Shown: one piece after another, positions 27,301 to 32,754 of the stretch | How positions within the stretch are numbered: position 1 is the first letter of the stretch | Layout: the number at the start of each line of letters is the position of its first letter | NCBI GenBank assembly: GCA_004555175.1 | Contig: SFJE01000023.1 | Coordinates: 1 to 32,754 of the forward strand | Length of the DNA: 32,754 nucleotides | Reading direction: 5' to 3' | DNA from: Lentisphaeraceae bacterium | Lineage (GTDB): Bacteria > Verrucomicrobiota > Kiritimatiellia > RFP12 > DVOR01 | Program-made: the position numbers and the translations under genes | The notes under the pieces: generated by a model | Seen by the model: only the letters and a program-made list of their open reading frames with translations | Database searches by the model: none | What the model was told of the DNA's origin: nothing

Positions 27301-27634
27301 CCAGGTTGCGGTAAAGGTCTCCTACGACTTCAGCGTCAGCCAAATGACCATCGTCAACGAGAGCAACGGCTCGCAGACCCTTCTCCTCTGCGCCAGAGTC
27401 TCCAATGTGCCCAAGGAGAACCTCGAGAACAACCGCGCCGACTACGCCAAGGGCACGGTGGTCAGCGTCCACCGCAGAGGCGAAGAGTCCCCGCTCGTCA
27501 CGGCCAGTGAACTCAGCGACAGCGACTGTGAAGACTACGGCGTGACGCGCGGTCAGGGCGAAAAGTGGTTCGCCGTGCCGCTTGACGCGCTGAGCGGGCA
27601 AACCAACCTCTTCATCATCAAGGCCTCTCGATAA
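21332..27634 (+). CDS. Giant secreted SGNH (CE3-like) esterase with beta-helix repeats
   Basis: Protein of 2100 residues. A Sec signal peptide (residues 1-23, ending LYA) fixes the start at 21332; a GTG at 21302 would add ten residues ahead of it. A LamG-like beta sandwich occupies roughly residues 30-210. The SGNH hydrolase spans about 745-985: Ser753 in GDSITYG, Gly816 in GHAGW, Asn854 in LGVND, and Asp963/His966 in DNLHPS, with GGYRLPLYTRL and GHAGWKVDD as in CE3 acetylxylan esterases. An SbsA-type Ig-like domain follows (about 995-1087, ITLTFSKAMNKAAAETASNY). About 1340-1860 is a long right-handed beta-helix type region rich in GxLTV phrases, then a compact C-terminal domain. No barrel, PEP-CTERM or type IX signal is visible. 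Deacetylation of plant or mucin glycans is inferred. It is co-transcribed with the peptidase gene 23 nt downstream. Confidence 0.85.
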   Translation: MKFAHAFLCALGLSLALSAPLYAQEETTPTLNYTWTTFWTDKTDPDPKDITVGVSNDNTIYANTQRGFAGSFKLTPEAAATANAIIFKVTGDGTPSKTVTFSITSAGKYQLATQVGGTYDTAATATSTTAVAPGLHRFALLIRRGDGSNGNLVKHVSVIIDGAETLTLSSTAVYSGGPFRRIQGGSSGITLSASIWTETVAAPSTDAAEDTLKIEADAAQMYPITETNSVAWSNLEDTTSPKAYYFTVASNLQLTPIEGVKTGRRVILTAAKFHYNSTDNSNSEKAMSDTLTINGATSKTKVCTTIEDITSTANSSTYTFNQLVTYTFPVGNRPVVTVGESYAITSMRLPAIQAESPILISGLTGDWADKGYNGYCAVEGLALLEPEVTVESVSVDIGEGFTGGGVVSVTLERLFAGTYADSDLTFELRFDGVAEAVVGTRTELSLTFDLPAETFMPGNVYRGQLVLVYPDGEQVLAPVKVYEGTPTLVPEADWVNETPETLGSTGTWSAETGIGTYKSALEVDADGGVTFTPEGHVDYAATCDSTWTVQLVADEAFAASAESNPAAEVQGAVRIAEVDSALEVQVWQNGAWAKLCDATAGETYVVTVDFHYAKSAKESDTITYTCGGATRSSERPAGSAQVVTAVTVSDGTQLAALTAERELDQALVNAVTVTAGGAVQDLGETLPDRITVQGTFGYGKHPLLTYSGSGDLTSVPVEGLTGTLKTYVEVGENGVKTWGITEKTLVIYPVGDSITYGASRRLKTPANVDLPVPGGYRLPLYTRLTSAGYTVKYVGDTNSNPAEGLNGEIYHSGHAGWKVDDNNSIYDNVTGWAETVKGQAGRDPDVILLLLGVNDLNGGEAAATTAEQMKQLIWRLAGIGPAVDGDTPLYPNAKLLLAKVLDSTYATSSVKLETLSTKIGEYNTALETFVNGLTAEQGSARIRLVDLKTPLDAANGFNYFRYDNLHPSAEGYTQMARNWFAAVEDFLPPLNQAQSATVRVTESLLADQITLTFSKAMNKAAAETASNYTLSSGTVSAATLLDDGLTVRLTLTGTTPGASETLSVAAMTDKANVQSTAASLSVRIGATAQRSTDIADSVCNRTADGYDNPLELIAEWSAFPVAPTASEGLPAQFGAARRAERPWVLKTLRGTPTVENDLLCLNGGTVTVEVNPDFVASQSGHYWTVLVETVDTVAENTVLFTMHTTGEHTTLGTAPFEDLYGLRTGTAGTVVTVNAGVDVAVSGFADVSASNVAYTRKRNQFVTSFGSGGYAAWVNSQAVSFASDVSGAYYSGKTPLHFTFGGTYLTTSAAAFTQGSNIKIARIAICLGRANANILTASRYRFNPADPATDTNWSTLANWQTYGATAGDLPATTETVYTAPDVTATMDQAATVANLIAEGPLTVAGTNALTISGDLTIPGTLTVNTPGGLSARQLITSGAQTLAGTGTLTIADVTLGDALTVSGNLAWNASATTERSVGNAVKVTPSGSLTTTGKLTLNATSNELLGTTTVHSGILTVKTPNEKIGGTLTIAKDGTFKYGEQNASDKLAYNSTTTVNVYGTLEMNNTRWTMKGNNALNIYPGATVNAGLQSNRYGAFDIFSSSKALNFKANDGKAKGGEITFNATLRARANITLDVAEGVTVNFSGGRSKDLANDTDDSATIAKTGAGTLKVSTDFTFPTATSGPLQVSNGSTVKLTAAGNTSNITVDEGATLVLDCATANSNTGNLANKSVITNDGTVELANGYTWISINDGKTKVTGPFTFGFGIAGTNDNTFKTDLEIASGAELTLCGHRNTSAELTGLKNLGTLVRNTQGVGQAEVGIKMLKNSTMSGTGEIQVNASAEAGVTLDASERKALTFSRGLTLEGPLAVKAAEAKANLCTIQGTLPEVSDFTFAAGSSLTAEGHCFVLKGGTTLQALPKVTLPAEIESSETLSEAITRALEEQVRGGATTVTSLIATEAGGTEANDKRSPEAAELFTNVIFAEPNPEDSTQVAVKVSYDFSVSQMTIVNESNGSQTLLLCARVSNVPKENLENNRADYAKGTVVSVHRRGEESPLVTASELSDSDCEDYGVTRGQGEKWFAVPLDALSGQTNLFIIKASR

Positions 27635-27657
27635 CGCCTCTTAGGAGAACAGCTGCT

Positions 27658-30600
27658 ATGAACCGGAATTGCTTCTTTGCCTTCGTTGTTGTGATGGGGA
27701 GCTGCCAGGCCTGGGCCGCCACGCGCACCGTGACGCGCGACGCCCTGCCCGCGATTGAACTCGTGCGCGAGGGCGAGACCGCCTCGCTGCGCGCCGAGGG
27801 GTTGGAGCGGCCGCTCGAGCCGGTGGGCGCGCCCTCGCTGCCCTACTACACGGTCAGCCTGGAGGTGGCCGCCGGGGCCGAGGTGGGCGCAATCACCCTC
27901 GAGGGCGAGTGGAAGCTCCTCGCCGAGGGGGTCACGCTCGAGCCCATTCAGCCGGTCTATGTGATCAGCGAGACGCCCGAGACGGTCGGCCCCGACCCGG
28001 CGCTCTACGCCAAGGCCTGGCCGGAGGCGGCCGTTGAGAACCTGGGCATTACGCGCTCGCTGGGGAAGCGGACGCTGCACCTGAAGGTGACGCCGGTGCG
28101 CTACGCCGGGGGCAAGGTGGAGGTCTTGACGCAGGGGAGCGTGAGCGTGGAGGTGAGCGAGCCCGCCGCCGCGCCGCGGCTGATGTCCGCCGCCCTCCTC
28201 TCCGCCAAGGCTGAGGCGACCACCCAGCCCGCGCGCCGCTACATCCTCATCTCCCCGCCCGCCTACACCACGCAGTGGCAGACCTACCTCAATGCGCGCG
28301 CCGAGCAGCGCCCGGATGTCACCTTCGTCCTCAAGAACGCCGCCGACATCTACCGCGCCTACCCCTTCAACCCGGACAACACCGCCGGGGTGGCGCGCAA
28401 CCCCGCCGAGTCCATCCACCAGTTCCTCCGCGAGGATGTGAAAGCTAACCCCGCCGGAACGACCTACGTGGTCCTCGGCGGCTCCTGGGTCAACGCCTGG
28501 AACATCACCTCCGCCGACGACGCCACCCTGCAGACCAAGATCCCCGGCATCATCGCCAAAGCCGCCAAGCTCTACAGCCACTATCCCCTGACCGATATGT
28601 TCTACGCCTGCTTAGACGTGGATACCGGCAAGTATCCGTGGGACGGCAACGCCAACAAGAACTACGCCGACAGCAACGAACTCGGCAACGGTGCCAACGA
28701 CTACAACCCCGACATTGTCGTCTCGCGTATTCCCCTGCGTTCGAGCAAGCTCTCTGAGGCGGATGTCATCACCGCCTTTACGGCGAAGGTCGCCCGCGCC
28801 GAGGCGGCGGACTTCCCCGGTCGCCACCGCTACTACTCCGCCGGCGGCCAGCTCGACACCACCTACTCCGCCTCCAGCGACAACTTCCTGCGCACCGAGC
28901 AGGAGTTCTACGACGGCGGCCTAAACCAGTTCGACCCCGCCCGCTCCTCAAACTTCGTCGACTGCGAAGTGGTCCCGCGCCGGAGCCTGAAGAATATGCT
29001 CGCCACACGCCGCCCGGTCCTTGGTGGCAATCCGCTCTTCCCCTACAGTTGGAGCGCCGCCTACGCCACGCAGAGCGAGGCCGTCACGGACTTCTTCTCC
29101 AAGGACCGCGAGTACACCGAATACCGCGACCACGGCTCCTCCACCTACCTCTACGGCGGCCTTGTCACGGTCGACCGCCACCTGAATAGCACGGGCCTCT
29201 CGCGCATCATCCTCGCCGGTTACTCCTGTATGACCGGCTACATCGACGGCGACAAGGTCACGCTGGCCGAGTCGGAAATCGTCTCGCAGAACGGCGGTGC
29301 CGTTGCCAGCGTCCACAACTCCCGCTTCGGCCTCTCCTATGCCGGCAAGGGCGCTTCCGATGAAGACGGCCTCTCCTCCACCCTCCAATACCGCATCAAG
29401 CAGCAGTTGATGAACGCCGACTACGACATCGGCACCGCCTGGCTCAAGACGCGCCAGGACTACTGCACCAAAACCGGTGGGCAACAGCGCTTCGTGATGT
29501 TCGAGCAGCTCCTCTTGGGCGACCCGCTGATGGCGTTGCCGCCGGCGGTTGGGGCGGCAACTTGGACCGGGAGCGAAGACTGCTCGCAGAACCTCGGCTA
29601 TACCTCGCTAACCGCCACCGCCGGGACCACTATCACCAGCACCAACCTTGTCAAGGTGATGCAGGGCCTCACCGTCACTGGCGCAGGCAACTTCACCTTC
29701 GCGGCCGATGGCGGTGTCGGCTCGGGGGTCACCTTCGCGGAGACTGGCACGCACACCTTGACCCTCGCCTCGCCCTCGAAGGGCTACTTCGCCCAACCCA
29801 CCAACGCCACGGAGGTGGCCATCACCGGCTCGGGCATTACCCTCGACCTCGGCTCCACCACCCCCACCTTTACCACCCTCACCCTCAACGGCGGCGAGTC
29901 CGAGACCCCCAAGACCGGCAACATCATCCGCGGTACCACCGAGGGCCAACTGACCCGCTTCCTCCCGCTCACCGTCGAGAACACCGAGGTCCTCTTCGCC
30001 ACGCGCGATGCTTTCAAGGGTGCCGGGGAGAATGCCAAGGTGACGGTCACTAACGGCACCGTAGGCTTCCTCACCAACCCCAATGTTGGCCTTCAGTATG
30101 GCCGGTGGGACGGCTTCTACTGCCCCGTCAAGCTTACAGACAGCTCCATCGTCGTGGACACAACGCAGACGGCCGCCTTTGGCAGCTCGAGTGCACCGGG
30201 CCTCACGATTGATGCCTTTGGCGAATCGGCCATATCCACCATCCGTGGCGGCAAAATCACCCTTTTCGGAACCACCACGGTCAATGTTCACGACGGTGCC
30301 CGCTTGACAATCGGCGCACTGTTCTCCTCCTTTACGCTTAACGATGGCACCACTGGCAAGCTCGAACTCAACAATCGCGGCGGTACCGTCGTTGTCGATA
30401 GCAATGCGGACCTGGCTGGTGAGGTGACCATTAACGGCGGTACCCTCCATCTCTCCTCTCTCCCCCTGGCGAATGTCACCAAGTTGACCCTTACAGGCAA
30501 TGTGAAGCTCATTCTCCCCAAGGACGAGGGCGGCTTCTACCAAATCCTTCCGGCTAAAGGCGCGACCTTGGATATGAGCGGTGCCACCGTCTCTGTCTAC

Positions 30601-32427
30601 ACCTCCGATGCTCTTGACACGCCGATAACGGGTGCATTCACCTCTACTTGTGCCTACTTCGATCAATCCGCCTTCCTGGTTTGGAGCGTAGCCAGTGGCA
30701 CCTGGAATACAGAAGAGGGCAATACGCCGTGGAAGCTGAATGGTGTCGCAACGCCTTATTCCTCCACCTATCGCACCTACTTCCCGGATATCGATGCAAC
30801 CTCTGATGTCTCTGTCACGGTGGGCACCGAGATTGCGTGCGACTTCGTTAACTTCGGCAACCAGTCCAGCGTCTACACCTTCAGTGGCTCCAAGCTCAAT
30901 GTGCAGTCGCTACAACTCGGCACAAATGTCAACTTCAACAACGAAGTTTACTCCTCGGCCGGTGTCTTGGCCAACAGCGGCACGACCGCCTTCGCGAATC
31001 TCACCACTCCCGCTCTCAACATCTCCGCGGGGGCCACCGTCTCCGCCACCTCCCTTGGAAACACTCTTACCACCATTAAGGGCATCCGCTTCTATCCGCG
31101 TGTTATGCGCGGCGGTGGTAGCACCTGTTCGCTGGCAGAGTTGCGCTTCTATAGTAGTAATGATACTGAGGTCACGCTTTCGGATGGTGCCAAGGCTGAT
31201 GCTCCTGGCTACTCAAGTTCCAATCAAGGATACTTATGGGATGATAACGTCTCTGGTGCAGACTTTATGTTTAATGGCGATAAGGTATGGCAAGTTGGTG
31301 CAAGTAGCGCCTCTGAATTTCTAAATGATAAGTACTACCTGCAATTCACATTCAGCTCCGCCAAACCTATGATTGCGTACTATAAGTTGGCTGGTGGTTT
31401 TAACACCTATCAAAATGCGCCCATCGATTTCAGAGTCGATGTTTCTCCCGACGGCATCTCCTGGATTACCGTCAGTGAAGTGTCGGGGGCGAGAACAGCA
31501 GGTAATGGTCCCAATGCTTTGTGGTACCTGAGCGGGGCGTGCAGTTGCTCCAATGGCGGGCCCACGGCAGTGACGGTTTCGGCTGGGGGTGCGTATGGGC
31601 TGAAGGGGACGCCGAATGCGACGATTACCTGCGAGGCAGGGGCGATCTTCAAGGCGGTGTCGGGCTCGGCGCTCCAGTATAACGCGGACTGCACCTTCGT
31701 CTATCCCGAGGAGGGGACAGTGACGATTGACCCTGAGGCGCTGAACTTGGCCGAGAACGGCGACTCGGCGCAGGTGATTGCCAACAGCGGCAAGACCTTT
31801 ACACACGCCGACCTCGCCCACTTCTCCGTCCCCGAGGGCTACAACCTGGAGCGCAGCGAGAGCGGCCTGAATGTGGTCAAGCAGTCGACCCTGGCCGGTC
31901 CCTACCGCCGCACGCTCAACGGGCGCGCCACCTGGGCCGAGACCGGCTGGACCGCCGACACGGTAGCCGAGGGCGGAACGTGGTCCAGCGCCAACCGTGC
32001 GCCCTGCGCCGATATTGAGCTCCTGACCACCGCCGACACGGTCCTCAAGATTGAGGGGAGCGTCACCTTCGGCACGCTGCGTCAGCAGGTCCTCCCCGAG
32101 GGCACGGAGGGCTCGGGGGTCGACCGCTCGACCTACGCCAACCGTCTGCGGCTGGAGAAGGCCGCCGACGCAACGGTCGAGGCTGTCACCTACGACCTGA
32201 GCGCCTTCGAGGGGCGCGTCACGATCGCCTTCTCCACGGGCGCTGCCACGGTCATCGCCGGCGCCGACACCCGGCTGCGCGAAAGCGGCACCGGCAAGCT
32301 CGTCATCGGCGAAGGAATGAAGGTGACGCTCTACGCCGCACGCTGGGACGGCACCATCGAGAAGGATAACGGCGGCACCATCGAATACCGCTCCCCGATG
32401 AAGGCCCCACAGGTGCAGTTCAAGTAA
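27658..32427 (+). CDS. Giant secreted C25 (gingipain-like) cysteine peptidase with beta-helix and discoidin-like domains
   Basis: Protein of 1589 residues with a signal peptide (residues 1-21, ending AWAA). A gingipain-propeptide-like domain comes first (about 20-170: GAPSLPYYTVSLEVAAGAEV). The C25 catalytic domain lies at about 190-630. His492 in RDHGSS and Cys524 in AGYSCMTG match the catalytic pair, and IVVSRIPLRS and GGAVASVHNSR match conserved C25 segments. Then comes a beta-helix region (about 635-1135), a discoidin/galactose-binding-like domain (about 1140-1296, IRFYPRVMRGGG to VDVSPDGISWITV) and a beta-rich C-terminal part. C25 enzymes elsewhere usually carry a type IX secretion tail, which is not seen here. 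Cleavage after Arg or Lys is typical of gingipains but cannot be assumed. TAGGAG lies 10 nt before the ATG. Likely processed by removal of the propeptide. Confidence 0.87.
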   Translation: MNRNCFFAFVVVMGSCQAWAATRTVTRDALPAIELVREGETASLRAEGLERPLEPVGAPSLPYYTVSLEVAAGAEVGAITLEGEWKLLAEGVTLEPIQPVYVISETPETVGPDPALYAKAWPEAAVENLGITRSLGKRTLHLKVTPVRYAGGKVEVLTQGSVSVEVSEPAAAPRLMSAALLSAKAEATTQPARRYILISPPAYTTQWQTYLNARAEQRPDVTFVLKNAADIYRAYPFNPDNTAGVARNPAESIHQFLREDVKANPAGTTYVVLGGSWVNAWNITSADDATLQTKIPGIIAKAAKLYSHYPLTDMFYACLDVDTGKYPWDGNANKNYADSNELGNGANDYNPDIVVSRIPLRSSKLSEADVITAFTAKVARAEAADFPGRHRYYSAGGQLDTTYSASSDNFLRTEQEFYDGGLNQFDPARSSNFVDCEVVPRRSLKNMLATRRPVLGGNPLFPYSWSAAYATQSEAVTDFFSKDREYTEYRDHGSSTYLYGGLVTVDRHLNSTGLSRIILAGYSCMTGYIDGDKVTLAESEIVSQNGGAVASVHNSRFGLSYAGKGASDEDGLSSTLQYRIKQQLMNADYDIGTAWLKTRQDYCTKTGGQQRFVMFEQLLLGDPLMALPPAVGAATWTGSEDCSQNLGYTSLTATAGTTITSTNLVKVMQGLTVTGAGNFTFAADGGVGSGVTFAETGTHTLTLASPSKGYFAQPTNATEVAITGSGITLDLGSTTPTFTTLTLNGGESETPKTGNIIRGTTEGQLTRFLPLTVENTEVLFATRDAFKGAGENAKVTVTNGTVGFLTNPNVGLQYGRWDGFYCPVKLTDSSIVVDTTQTAAFGSSSAPGLTIDAFGESAISTIRGGKITLFGTTTVNVHDGARLTIGALFSSFTLNDGTTGKLELNNRGGTVVVDSNADLAGEVTINGGTLHLSSLPLANVTKLTLTGNVKLILPKDEGGFYQILPAKGATLDMSGATVSVYTSDALDTPITGAFTSTCAYFDQSAFLVWSVASGTWNTEEGNTPWKLNGVATPYSSTYRTYFPDIDATSDVSVTVGTEIACDFVNFGNQSSVYTFSGSKLNVQSLQLGTNVNFNNEVYSSAGVLANSGTTAFANLTTPALNISAGATVSATSLGNTLTTIKGIRFYPRVMRGGGSTCSLAELRFYSSNDTEVTLSDGAKADAPGYSSSNQGYLWDDNVSGADFMFNGDKVWQVGASSASEFLNDKYYLQFTFSSAKPMIAYYKLAGGFNTYQNAPIDFRVDVSPDGISWITVSEVSGARTAGNGPNALWYLSGACSCSNGGPTAVTVSAGGAYGLKGTPNATITCEAGAIFKAVSGSALQYNADCTFVYPEEGTVTIDPEALNLAENGDSAQVIANSGKTFTHADLAHFSVPEGYNLERSESGLNVVKQSTLAGPYRRTLNGRATWAETGWTADTVAEGGTWSSANRAPCADIELLTTADTVLKIEGSVTFGTLRQQVLPEGTEGSGVDRSTYANRLRLEKAADATVEAVTYDLSAFEGRVTIAFSTGAATVIAGADTRLRESGTGKLVIGEGMKVTLYAARWDGTIEKDNGGTIEYRSPMKAPQVQFK

Positions 32428-32754
32428 CCCCACCAAAGGCACCGAAACACGCGCAGGATTAGCAACCTCGCAGGATTAGCAACCACAAAGAACACAAAGT
32501 TCACAAAGGGTTGTGGAGGCCTTGTCGCGCCGAAATAGGCCTTGTGAATTAGCAACCACAGAGAACACAAAGTTCACAAAGAAAGCACGCTGAAATAGGC
32601 CATGTGGGAAACCACAAAGAAACACGCCGAGCACGCCGAAAGACACGCAGGATTTAACCACAAAGAACAAATATGTATGTTGTCAACTACTTTTTAGGCC
32701 GGGATGACCTTTTGATGAGAATTTCGCTGAGTGAGGTGTGTCTGTGGGGGTAGG
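32428..32754. repeat. Right-edge direct repeats, no gene
   Basis: A 33-bp word beginning ATTAGCAACCAC and ending GTTCACAAA occurs at 32475-32507 and 32548-32580 with one mismatch. CAGGATTAGCAACC occurs at 32454 and 32471. GAAATAGGCC plus TGTG occurs at 32533 and 32592. Shorter AACCACAAAGAA words occur at 32609 and 32655. The unit spacing is about 73 bp where best preserved. From about 32655 the sequence turns AT-rich and repeat-free to the edge. No terminator hairpin follows the peptidase gene. Confidence 0.75.

Overview
The window reads as chromosomal DNA of a GC-rich anaerobic bacterium. A full-length pyruvate:ferredoxin oxidoreductase (8358-11918) points to anaerobic metabolism. An HU-like/DUF4469-type protein, a GldG-like plus DUF4340 pair, a TIGR03905-type TSCPD protein and two very large secreted beta-helix proteins together suggest the PVC superphylum (Verrucomicrobiota, Kiritimatiellota or Lentisphaerota type), probably gut or host associated. 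That placement is inference from gene content; no rRNA gene is present.

Layout. 1-610 holds a 22-bp tandem palindromic array and a dispersed repeat. An ArsC/Spx-like reductase (611-970, minus) diverges from an HU-like DNA-binding protein (1494-2225). A GT4-type glycosyltransferase (2656-3789) follows a long leader that contains a 116-nt imperfect hairpin. After a cluster of palindromes come a SixA-like phosphatase and a sodium-coupled NSS symporter, overlapping by 8 nt (4138-6031), then an RCK/TrkA protein with an ArgA-like GNAT (6063-7248). Next is a central-carbon block: class II fructose-bisphosphate aldolase, a hairpin terminator or attenuator, then pyruvate:ferredoxin oxidoreductase and a strong terminator. 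A minus-strand radC-TSCPD operon (12106-13135) lies convergent to it, separated by a 135-bp inverted-repeat-bounded element.

13383-20767 is one tight operon: folP, cdaA (c-di-AMP synthase), cdaR (YbbR), a GldG-like membrane protein, a DUF4340 protein and a soluble PAS-histidine kinase with a degenerate receiver-like tail. The first five genes overlap by 8 or 4 nt. The ABC permease and ATPase usually found with GldG/DUF4340 are absent. The RCK protein at 6063 belongs to a class that elsewhere can bind c-di-AMP.

20768-21331 is packed with repeats: 22-bp AATAAG...CTTATT iterations, a 121-bp duplication and CCGG-start 9-mers. It precedes an operon of two giant Sec-exported proteins (21332-32427). 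The first is a CE3-like SGNH esterase and the second a C25 (gingipain-like) cysteine peptidase, each fused to long beta-helix regions. Neither has a visible autotransporter barrel, PEP-CTERM tail or type IX sorting domain. Together they look like an extracellular polymer-degradation or adhesion pair.

Two patterns span the window. Eight of nine assignable promoters carry an extended -10 of the form TGnTAYnnT with a poor -35, and three genes (4138, 6063, 13383) sit so close behind their -10 that the mRNA should be leaderless or nearly so. Intergenic gaps are filled by at least five families of short palindromic or periodic repeats, two of which share a 22-bp period. No transposase, tRNA, rRNA or CRISPR array was seen.
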